Assembly (NCBI GenBank): GCA_040386355.1
Contig: JAZKFP010000155.1
Location: forward strand, 1 to 11,934
Source: JAZKFP01 sp040386355
Lineage (GTDB): Bacteria; Pseudomonadota; Gammaproteobacteria; Pseudomonadales; UBA6940
Length of the DNA: 11,934 nt
Direction: 5' to 3'
A model generated the notes under the pieces. That model saw only the letters and a program-made list of their open reading frames with translations, had not been told where the DNA came from and searched no databases. The position numbers were made by a program, and so were the translations under genes. Below, piece by piece: positions 1 to 5,421 of this stretch (position 1 is its first letter; the number at the start of each line of letters is the position of its first letter).

Positions 1-9
1 CACAGCTAC

Positions 10-280
10 ACAGAAAGCTCTAATGTGGGATTGCTGGCAAAAGGAGGCTATTTCCAGCAGATTACTCAGTTAGTTAATCGAAACCACTCATCCATACAAC
101 GTATTTTTTCTGAGACTGATGGTATTCGACCGCCACAACGGTCTCGATCCAAATTAGCGCTGAACTTTAGCTGACCGTGAAGATATCTCGCGTGGTCTAG
201 CAAATCGTCAATCATATTTCCTACTATGATTCGCCGAACGATTAGCCGCAAAACCTACTATCATTTGCCACGAATTATTT
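10..280 (+). pseudogene. Degenerate IS30-family transposase fragment (N-terminal part)
   Basis: No open frame survives, but pieces from different plus-strand frames spell an IS30-type transposase N-terminus. One piece reads LMWDCWQKEAIS near 20-56. A second reads NRNHSSIQRIFSETDGIRP and then PPQRSRSKLAL, roughly 76-163. A third reads REDISRGLANRQS, roughly 174-214. The order matches the HTH region of IS30-like enzymes, where a short W-K/R-G-x-S/I segment is followed by a GGIRPP-like motif and an E-R-E-x-I-S-R-G segment. At least two frameshifts and several stops separate the pieces, and the catalytic DDE part is absent, so it is inactive. It lies outside the attachment repeat, in the flank. 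Family assignment comes from memory of the motifs, not from a search. Confidence 0.6.
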
Positions 281-347
281 AGTTAAATTCGGTAACTTAA
301 GTTTAATAGTAAATTTTTTTGTTTACCCCTCAGCTTTTTAAAAGACA

Positions 348-379
348 AAAGGCTTACAGTAATTAAACTGTAAGCCTTT
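348..379 (-). terminator. Hairpin terminator next to the left attachment site
   Basis: A perfect 13-bp inverted repeat (348-360 with 367-379, 6-nt loop) sits 6 bp outside the left attachment core. Read on the minus strand it is followed by a T-rich tail (TTGTCTTTT). On the plus strand it is followed by GTTTTG, so it could work both ways. Because the tRNA-Arg gene reads leftward and its 3' flank was here before integration, this is most simply the original tRNA terminator, now cut off from the tRNA by the island. Confidence 0.65.
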
Positions 380-385
380 GTTTTG

Positions 386-432
386 TATGGTGCGCCCAAA
401 GAGATTCGAACTCCTGACCCCTTGGTTCGTAG
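386..432. repeat. attL: left copy of the 47-bp attachment direct repeat (tRNA-Arg 3' half)
   Basis: These 47 bases are identical to 11880-11926. The match extends to 55 bp (378-432) with one mismatch. On the minus strand the sequence is the 3' half of tRNA-Arg: anticodon loop, 3' anticodon stem, variable loop, T arm (with GTTCGAATC), 3' acceptor strand and CCA. Identity stops two bases beyond the ACG anticodon. The anticodon 5' stem and D arm are missing here, so this is a tRNA fragment left by integrase-mediated insertion. The crossover lies somewhere in the identical segment. Confidence 0.92.
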
Positions 433-490
433 TTAGTTATTTGTGTAATCCATCTCGTTTCAATATGTATCATTAATATTAATTATATTA

Positions 491-518
491 TTGATCTATA
501 TAAATAAATTAATATTAA
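491..518 (+). promoter_or_regulatory. Possible integrase promoter
   Basis: The very AT-rich stretch between attL and the integrase has a TTGATC box at 491-496 and a TATTAA box at 513-518, 16 bp apart. These are reasonable -35 and -10 elements. Transcription would begin near 525. That falls after the GTG at 519, and so supports the downstream start of int at 597. Prediction by eye only. Confidence 0.35.
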
Positions 519-564
519 GTGTCTCAGCTTAATTCAAGTAATATCTTCAAAACTCATGTAAAAT

Positions 565-584
565 GTTCCCCTGATCGTTCCCCC
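565..584 (+). repeat. GTTCCCC pair, left copy (candidate integrase arm site)
   Basis: Two GTTCCCC heptamers lie 12 bp apart (starting at 565 and 577). The 20-bp block matches a block at 11806-11825 at 17 of 20 positions, in the same orientation. Paired short repeats near both ends of an element are what arm-type sites of P4-like integrases look like. The block ends one base before the ribosome-binding site of int, so bound integrase could repress its own expression. The binding function is inferred. Confidence 0.5.
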
Positions 585-596
585 AAGAAGGATATC

Positions 597-1898
597 ATGC
601 CTACTAATTTGTTATCTGATCGTAAAATCAAAGTGGTTAAATCGGAAGATAAAGAGTTTTTACTTTCTGATGGTAGAGGCCTTTTTTTACGTGTACGTCC
701 TACCGGTGCCAAAGATTGGCTTTTCATATATACCTTCGACAGCAAACGCCGAAAAATGGGCCTTGGCAGTTTTGAAGGTGTAACTCTAGCCAGTGCAAGA
801 TTAGAGGCTGATAAAGCCCGCGATTGCTTAGCTAAGCAGCTTGATCCTCAGCTTAACCAAAAGTTATTGATAGCTGAACAAACTGCACAGCGTAAATCCC
901 TCGAAGCTAAACTTAACCGCCTAAAAGTGAGTGAGCTATTTGAGCGCTGGGAGAAATTTGAACTAAAAAAACGTAAGGATCATGGCAAAGAAGTTAGGCG
1001 CAGTTTTGAGAAGGACCTAATACCCATGTTAGGTGATACGGCAGCAGAGGATTTATCCCGCACTATGGTTGTAAATTTGCTTGATAAAGTGGTTGAGCGT
1101 GGCGCACCTGTTATTGCACGAAATATGCTGGGTGATATTCGGCAAATGTATGGCTTTGGTATTGTGCGTGGCTTAGTGGAGCATGACCCTACTAACAGAT
1201 TAAAACGAGATGATTTTGGCAAAAAAGTAGAGAGAGATAGAATCTTAGACGAATTAGAAATAAAATCTTTGCCTGAAAAATTAAAGGCTGCTCGCATGAC
1301 AGAATCGTCTATAGCAGCAATATGGATCATGCTTTCAACTTGTTGCCGAGTGGGTGAAATAACACGCGCTGAATGGCAGCATATTGATCTACACAACAAA
1401 ACATGGCGTATCCCACCTGACAATTCTAAAAACGCAAAAGCGCTCACGGTCCATTTATCAGATTTTGCATTTAATCAGTTTTTAGAGCTAAAAAAACTAT
1501 CCGAATTAAGTGCATGGGTGATGCCAGCTAGGTGGACCAATCAACATGTGTGTGTGAAATCATTATCTAAGCAAGTTGGTGATCGGCAGCGTGGAGATAA
1601 GGCCCCAATGAAGTGTCGTAGCCTTCATACCAATGCTTTAGCACTAGATGGTGGTAGGTGGACGCCACACGATCTAAGGCGCACAGGAGCCACCATGATG
1701 GGCATGCTGGGTGTAAGGCCTGATGTAATTGAAAAATGCCTTAATCATGTAGAACAAAATAAAGTTGCACGCATTTATCAAAGGCAAAAGCTAGAGGCTG
1801 AACAAGCCGAAGCTTGGCGACTATTAAGTGATCGACTTGATCTAATCTTAAACCTGAGTACAGAAAATGTTTCAATTTTGTCTGCGAGGGTAGCTTGA
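597..1898 (+). CDS. int: Tyrosine site-specific integrase, P4-type with DUF4102 arm-binding domain
   Basis: This enzyme catalyses integration and, with a directionality factor, excision at tRNA-Arg(ACG). It has 433 residues from ATG 597, typical for the family. Residues 1-75 form the DUF4102 arm-DNA-binding domain (LSDGRGLFLRVRPTG), about 105-205 the core-binding SAM-like domain, and the rest the catalytic domain. Catalytic residues are visible: Arg251 (CCRVGE), His358 and Arg361 (TPHDLRR), a second His384 (LNH) and nucleophile Tyr394 (ARIY). The frame is open back to GTG 519. ATG 597 is preferred because AGAAGGA (586-592) precedes it, DUF4102 proteins normally begin this close to the LSDG motif, and a likely promoter overlaps 519. 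The gene reads inward from attL, and its stop overlaps the next start (TGATG-type junction). It appears intact and is presumably active. Confidence 0.95.
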   Translation: MPTNLLSDRKIKVVKSEDKEFLLSDGRGLFLRVRPTGAKDWLFIYTFDSKRRKMGLGSFEGVTLASARLEADKARDCLAKQLDPQLNQKLLIAEQTAQRKSLEAKLNRLKVSELFERWEKFELKKRKDHGKEVRRSFEKDLIPMLGDTAAEDLSRTMVVNLLDKVVERGAPVIARNMLGDIRQMYGFGIVRGLVEHDPTNRLKRDDFGKKVERDRILDELEIKSLPEKLKAARMTESSIAAIWIMLSTCCRVGEITRAEWQHIDLHNKTWRIPPDNSKNAKALTVHLSDFAFNQFLELKKLSELSAWVMPARWTNQHVCVKSLSKQVGDRQRGDKAPMKCRSLHTNALALDGGRWTPHDLRRTGATMMGMLGVRPDVIEKCLNHVEQNKVARIYQRQKLEAEQAEAWRLLSDRLDLILNLSTENVSILSARVA

Positions 1899-2356
1899 TG
1901 CCTTCAAGAAAACGAATTGCACAAATTGCTAAGAAAAAAGAAATCCAAATAATTTTAGATAATCTACCACTGTATTTAAAAGAGCGAATTAATGCTAGAA
2001 AAAAATCTAGAAAAAATAAAGCAAGCGTTAAAAATGATTTTTTGACCCCATTTCTTAAAGAATCCGACCCAGAATATCTTAATCGAAAGGGGGGCTTAAT
2101 AACTTTTACTAGTGCGTATGATTTTGAAATTACTAAATTCATACCTTCCAAAAATAAAGCTAATCGAGCCCGTGAACAAGATAAATTAGATAATATAAAA
2201 GCAATAAAAAAGATGTACGGGAATATTTTGCATTTAAAGTCGTGTGCAAAGATAATTGCTTATCAGGAATCGATAAAAGTTATTGATGATAGGGCTGTTA
2301 AAAACGAGTCTGGTCTACCAGTATCATTAAGCACAGTATATTCATACTTACATTAA
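1898..2356 (+). CDS. Small basic hypothetical protein, possible C-terminal HTH
   Basis: 152 residues, translationally coupled to the integrase: its ATG (1898-1900) shares one base with the int TGA, and GAGGG (1886-1890) lies 7 bp upstream. The TTG one codon earlier is a less likely start. The first 90 residues are very rich in Lys and Arg (ARKKSRKNK) with no signal peptide or membrane segment, which suggests a nucleic-acid-binding protein. The last 40 residues (AKIIAYQESIKVIDD then GLPVSLSTVYSYLH) look like a helix-turn-helix ending in a recognition helix. I do not recognise the family. Coupling to int suggests a role in recombination or its control, for example as an accessory factor, but this is inference. 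The AlpA-like gene downstream is the better excisionase candidate. Confidence 0.75.
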   Translation: MPSRKRIAQIAKKKEIQIILDNLPLYLKERINARKKSRKNKASVKNDFLTPFLKESDPEYLNRKGGLITFTSAYDFEITKFIPSKNKANRAREQDKLDNIKAIKKMYGNILHLKSCAKIIAYQESIKVIDDRAVKNESGLPVSLSTVYSYLH

Positions 2357-2410
2357 AATTATAAGGCTCCCAGAGTGCCCTAGTTTCATAGTGTTTAATC
2401 CTTAATCAGA

Positions 2411-2429
2411 GCGGTTCATCTCGAATCGC
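2411..2429 (+). promoter_or_regulatory. Inverted repeat upstream of the AlpA-like gene
   Basis: GCGGTTC (2411-2417) and GAATCGC (2423-2429) form a 7-bp inverted repeat with one G-T pair and a 5-nt spacer. The repeat ends just before the ribosome-binding site of the HTH gene. It could be an operator for that regulator or a leader hairpin. No convincing -35/-10 pair stands out in the 89-bp gap. Confidence 0.3.
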
Positions 2430-2445
2430 CTTAAGGAGACATACT

Positions 2446-2709
2446 ATGAATATTCTACTTCAACAAAATCCATGTAACGCTGATCTAATCCAAAAACCAA
2501 AGCTACTAACAATACTTAGCAGCTTTGACTCCCTCCCAGATTGTGCTGGCGTGCCAATTTCAATTGGTTGCGCAACCACTGGACGATCACGAGCAAGTAT
2601 TTATCGCGATATACATGCAGGCAGAATAGAAGCATTCAAGATTAATGCCTCTACGCGTTTACGCGTGGGTAGCTTGCGCAAAATTCTCGCTGCTACATCC
2701 CTCATCTGA
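2446..2709 (+). CDS. AlpA-like / MerR-type HTH regulator, putative excisionase
   Basis: This 87-residue protein has a single DNA-binding domain. Residues 36-62 (VPISIGCATTGRSRASIYRD, then IHAGRIEAF) form a winged HTH of the AlpA/HTH_17 type. A wing-like segment (TRLRVGSLRKIL, 70-81) follows, where such proteins usually have a basic hairpin and a W/V-x-x-L-x-x-I/W helix. The strong SD AAGGAG (2433-2438) fixes the ATG. In P4-like satellites and Gram-negative PICIs, AlpA-type proteins switch on excision and the downstream replication genes. The place here, between int and the primase, fits that role. The N-terminal 30 residues are not characteristic. The exact role (excisionase, activator or both) is inferred. 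Confidence 0.75.
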   Translation: MNILLQQNPCNADLIQKPKLLTILSSFDSLPDCAGVPISIGCATTGRSRASIYRDIHAGRIEAFKINASTRLRVGSLRKILAATSLI

Positions 2710-2718
2710 TCAATAAAA

Positions 2719-2741
2719 AAGCACGCGTGCGATGCGTGCTT
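2719..2741. other. Hairpin between the AlpA-like gene and the primase
   Basis: A perfect 8-bp stem (AAGCACGC 2719-2726 with GCGTGCTT 2734-2741) and 7-nt loop lies 10 bp after the HTH gene stop and ends directly at the primase SD (AAGGA 2742-2746). It has six A's at its left base, so it looks like a terminator only on the minus strand, where no gene needs one. On the plus strand it lacks a T tail. It may instead modulate primase translation or mRNA stability. Confidence 0.4.
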
Positions 2742-2755
2742 AAGGAAAACATAAC

Positions 2756-3292
2756 ATGGTTAATCATAACATAGTTGCTCAAAATTTAAGCAATTTAGAA
2801 TGGCTTAAATTACAGCCAGAATCAATTCCTAACAATTTAAAATCACAGCCATTTGCAGTTTGGAAAGCTGAACCGCGAGTGGGTAGTCAGGGCAAATTTA
2901 ATAAGGCACCACTCTCACCAAAAACAGGGCAAAAAATAGGTGCTAACAAGCCAGACTTATTTGGTAGTTTCGATGAAGCATTGAAATCCTATTCTGTAGG
3001 TGGTTATACCGGTATAGGAGTATTACTTACTGGAAACGGAATTGTAGGTGTTGATATAGATAATTATGAATCATTATTTACTCAGCAGCCACAAGTTAAA
3101 CACTTTGTTTCAAATGCAATTGCCATGGGAATTTATTGCGAGTATTCACCGAGTGCAACTGGATTAAGGCTATTTACTCTAGGCAAATTACCATCGACGG
3201 GACGTAAATGTGGGGGCTTAGAGATTTACGATAATGCAAGATTTTTAACTATTACTGGGCATTTGTTTGACGCTAGAAAGGTAGGTGCATGA
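2756..3292 (+). CDS. Prim-pol (archaeo-eukaryotic primase superfamily) domain protein
   Basis: 178 residues, essentially only the N-terminal primase-polymerase domain of satellite and phage replication proteins. Visible motifs are FAVWKAEP with a following K-x-x-K-x-P-xx-P-x-T-G segment (33-58), the metal-binding motif I GVDID (Asp100, Asp102), the SPSATGLRLF motif at the position of the family's sxH/sGxR motif (131-140), and motif III GGLEIYD (Glu156), followed by ARFLTITGH. It should prime DNA synthesis on the excised element. The SD is AAGGA at 2742-2746. In many relatives this domain is fused to the helicase. Here the ORF stops right after TGH-LFDAR and the helicase starts in a different frame with a 4-nt overlap, so the two activities are split into two polypeptides. 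The domain call is confident. Activity is not shown. Confidence 0.85.
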   Translation: MVNHNIVAQNLSNLEWLKLQPESIPNNLKSQPFAVWKAEPRVGSQGKFNKAPLSPKTGQKIGANKPDLFGSFDEALKSYSVGGYTGIGVLLTGNGIVGVDIDNYESLFTQQPQVKHFVSNAIAMGIYCEYSPSATGLRLFTLGKLPSTGRKCGGLEIYDNARFLTITGHLFDARKVGA

Positions 3293-4638
3293 TGGGCATC
3301 GAACTTATCAATGGTCAGTTTATGGTAGATGCTTTTCTAAGTCTTTTACCTTCTTCTGAAATTAAAAATTTACCACATACCACCATATCAAAAGGCTCAG
3401 TAATACAACCAGAAATTATTAATAATCTTTGTTCAGAGGTTGAAAAAAACGAACCATTACTGTGGAAAGGGCAGTGGGAAAAGGACGAATTCAACTTAAC
3501 AGGCTATCCATCACACAGCGAGGGTGATATGGCCCTAGCAGGTGCTATCTCAAGAGCTGCTGTTGGCATGCAGCTGCCAGAAAGTATGTTCAATGACGCA
3601 ATAGTTGAATGTTTTATGCGAAGTGCTATGTATCGGTCTGAAAAACATAACACTTTTATTAAATATACCGTTCCAAAAGTTATTGCTAGTGTTGTTAGCC
3701 CTATAGGTTATGGAAATACTCAACCAGCATCTATTCAAGGAATGACAGCTGCACAATTGGCTCTTAAACATTTCGCACCAATTAACTGGATAGTTCAAGA
3801 TATCCTACCAGAAGGTTCTTATTTACTTTCTGCTAGACCCAAGGTGGGTAAGAGTTGGTTAGCGCTTCAATTATGCCTTGCGGTTGCCCATGGTGATCCA
3901 TTGTGGGGAAAAAATGTTCAAAGCGGGACTGCAATTTATCTAGCATTAGAGGAAAATTTTAGGCGCCTTCAAACACGACTATCTCAACTTCGCCAGCCAT
4001 TTTCATCACCTCACCTAATGCTACATACATCTTGGAAGCGAAGCGATCAAGGTGGAATTAAAGACCTCGAAGATATGTTGATTGACCTAAAACCACGATT
4101 AGTTGTTATCGATACTTTAGCTAAATTTCGTCCACCGTCATCAAAGGGAGCTAGTGCATATGAAGGTGACTATAACGCTTTAGCACCCACTACAGAGCTT
4201 GCTAACAAGTATCACTGTTGCATCTTAGTTGTTACACACAATCGCAAAGGTAAATCAGAAGGCGATGCTATAGAAATGGTCAGCGGTACACTGGGTCAAA
4301 TGGGAGCTGTAGATGGCGCGCTAATTATTGATGGTAGCCGTGGAGATTCCATGATGCGATTGACGCTAGTTGGTAGGGATATTGAGCAGGACGGTGAGTT
4401 TGCAATTACCAAACGCCCTCAAGGTGGCTGGGATTGGTCAGGCAGCGCCTCGCAGGCTTTTGTATCAGCAGAACGCCAGCTGATACTTAATTTACTTGGG
4501 TCAGCTAATAGAGGTTTGAAGCCAATTGAAGTGGCAGAGCGGCTAGACAAACCGAGAGGCGCTGTTAGGAAGCTGATGAGTACAATGGCGATTGAAATGC
4601 AGTTAAAACGAGATTCAACAGGTACCTACTCTGTGTAA
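3289..4638 (+). CDS. RecA-fold replicative helicase/ATPase (AAA_25, RepA-like) with primase C-terminal and wHTH regions
   Basis: 449 residues. The first ~145 (including YPSHSEGDMALAGAIS at 73-88 and RSAMYRSEKHN at 111-121) correspond to the linker domain that follows prim-pol domains in fused primase-helicases. The ATPase domain follows. It has Walker A ARPKVGKS (182-189), the LALEEN segment (218-223), Walker B LVVIDTLA (271-278, Asp275) and VVTHNRK (314-320), as in RepA/AAA_25 hexameric helicases. Residues ~393-449 look like a winged helix. The start overlaps the prim-pol stop (ATGATG with TGA at 3290-3292), preceded by AAGG and AGG (3279-3285), so translation is coupled. ATG 3292 is an equally good start. 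It would unwind the element's origin together with the primase. Confidence 0.88.
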   Translation: MMGIELINGQFMVDAFLSLLPSSEIKNLPHTTISKGSVIQPEIINNLCSEVEKNEPLLWKGQWEKDEFNLTGYPSHSEGDMALAGAISRAAVGMQLPESMFNDAIVECFMRSAMYRSEKHNTFIKYTVPKVIASVVSPIGYGNTQPASIQGMTAAQLALKHFAPINWIVQDILPEGSYLLSARPKVGKSWLALQLCLAVAHGDPLWGKNVQSGTAIYLALEENFRRLQTRLSQLRQPFSSPHLMLHTSWKRSDQGGIKDLEDMLIDLKPRLVVIDTLAKFRPPSSKGASAYEGDYNALAPTTELANKYHCCILVVTHNRKGKSEGDAIEMVSGTLGQMGAVDGALIIDGSRGDSMMRLTLVGRDIEQDGEFAITKRPQGGWDWSGSASQAFVSAERQLILNLLGSANRGLKPIEVAERLDKPRGAVRKLMSTMAIEMQLKRDSTGTYSV

Positions 4639-4661
4639 TCACGCACTCACAGAAGTTTTTT
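4630..4661 (+). terminator. Possible terminator at the end of the helicase gene
   Basis: TCTGTG (4630-4635) pairs with CACAGA (4648-4653) across a 12-nt loop and is followed within three bases by six T's (4656-4661). The stem begins inside the last codons of the helicase gene. The 6-bp stem is short, so this is a weak intrinsic terminator at best. Confidence 0.35.
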
Positions 4662-4670
4662 GGTGTGTGT

Positions 4671-4774
4671 GGTAACAGGGGTAACAGCAATCAAACATTG
4701 TGATGAATATCAACCTAACCAGATACACCTCTATAACCAATATTACGCATGTGATCCATGTTACTTGCGTTACC
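4671..4774. repeat. GTAAC repeat region, candidate replication origin or regulator site
   Basis: The 153-bp gap after the helicase gene holds GGTAACAG at 4671-4678 and again at 4680-4687 (9-bp period). On the other side, in inverted orientation, GTTAC lies at 4760-4764 and GTTACC at 4769-4774 (again a 9-bp period). Two same-spaced pairs facing each other across about 75 bp suggest a binding array for a replication or regulatory protein. The position beside prim-pol and helicase genes fits an origin. Only the repeats are seen. The function is inferred. Confidence 0.4.
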
Positions 4775-4791
4775 AAATTAGGAAAGTTTAA

Positions 4792-5055
4792 ATGAGCAGC
4801 CAAAATCAATATTTTTCAGAGCATCAAATGCGATTTGCGATGGTACGTGTAAAAGCAATTAGAAAAAGAGTAAAAAAAAGTTTTGAACTTAAAGGCTCAG
4901 TAGTCGATTTGCCAAACGACAAACTTGTACTTCGAATTCAAGCTGGAATGTGGCTTGAAGCAAAAGAACAATCTAGTATCGAAAAGGCTGATCAGTGGAC
5001 AGAGGCTTGCGCATGGATGGAAGCAGTTTTTATTTTAGATAATGTTTATGGGTAA
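4792..5055 (+). CDS. Small hypothetical protein
   Basis: 87 residues, starting at ATG 4792 after AGGAAAG (4780-4786), so the start is well supported. The protein is soluble, with no signal peptide or membrane helix. The N-terminal half is basic (VKAIRKRVKKSF at 20-31) and the C-terminal half is helical and acidic with three Trp (GMWLEAKEQ, ADQWTEACAWMEAVFILDN). I do not recognise the family. It follows the GTAAC repeat region and precedes another small gene by 35 bp in the same orientation, so the two probably form a short transcription unit in the element's replication/control segment. In satellites, such small genes often control the copy number or interact with a helper phage, but nothing in the sequence shows this here. 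Confidence 0.7.
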   Translation: MSSQNQYFSEHQMRFAMVRVKAIRKRVKKSFELKGSVVDLPNDKLVLRIQAGMWLEAKEQSSIEKADQWTEACAWMEAVFILDNVYG

Positions 5056-5090
5056 GTTTTTTTAGGGAAAATCACAGCAAGAGGAAAGCC

Positions 5091-5420
5091 ATGACTTTTT
5101 TGGAAGAGTTACAAGATGAAGTATTACGCTCTAAACAAGAGCAAGATAACCAAAATAAAAAAGCCAAAGAGTCATGGCTTCATGCCATGACGCCTTTAGA
5201 AGGTAGGTTAAAAATACTATTGGATAATATTCCTGATAGCGTTAAATCAGAAGGCCTGTCACTGCCGGTAATTCAAAAAATGCTTAAGGGCAGGTGGCGT
5301 GGTAATGCACATCCGGGCGAGTTAGGTAATGCAATGAGAAAGTTAGGCTACAAAAGGGTGCGGCTATGGAAAAAAACGAATGATGGATTTAAAACAGTAT
5401 GGAAAGTTATTAATGTTTAA
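5091..5420 (+). CDS. Small probable winged-helix protein
   Basis: 109 residues, starting at ATG 5091 behind AGAGGAAAG (5079-5087). Residues 1-30 are charged and probably a helix or coiled coil (LEELQDEVLRSKQEQDNQNK). Residues ~45-109 look like a winged helix, with a helix around LPVIQKMLKGRWRG, a second helix HPGELGNAMRKLGYKRVRLW and a beta wing ending in FKTVWKVINV. Similar segments occur in small proteins or C-terminal domains next to phage and island primases, so DNA binding in replication or regulation is plausible. That comparison is from memory and should be treated as a hint. The stop codon is one base from the convergent hsdS stop, so transcripts of the two genes should overlap. There is no visible terminator between them. 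Confidence 0.72.
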   Translation: MTFLEELQDEVLRSKQEQDNQNKKAKESWLHAMTPLEGRLKILLDNIPDSVKSEGLSLPVIQKMLKGRWRGNAHPGELGNAMRKLGYKRVRLWKKTNDGFKTVWKVINV

Positions 5421-5421
5421 A

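Noticed and set aside
221..263. CTACTATGA and CTACTATCA in the left flank as further copies of the right-end tandem repeats
   Set aside because: Both lie where the decayed IS30 transposase reading continues (the 255 copy corresponds to codons of a P-S-T-I-S-R-E-like segment), and their spacing is 34 bp instead of 22-23. Probably coincidence.
348..379. Terminator of a plus-strand gene in the left flank
   Set aside because: The only plus-strand coding trace there is the broken transposase fragment. The hairpin's place beside the tRNA CCA end fits the tRNA better.
519..596. Integrase starting at GTG 519 (26 extra residues)
   Set aside because: No SD precedes it, it overlaps the likely -10 box, and the extra segment is not part of the DUF4102 fold. 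ATG 597 has a good SD.
980..1447. 155-codon minus-strand frame inside the integrase
   Set aside because: It is fully opposite a gene with catalytic motifs, has no SD or recognisable domain, and is a shadow frame.
1741..2151. 136-codon minus-strand frame across the int/small-protein junction
   Set aside because: Hydrophobic stretches arise from the Lys-rich codons on the other strand. It is opposite two well-supported genes.
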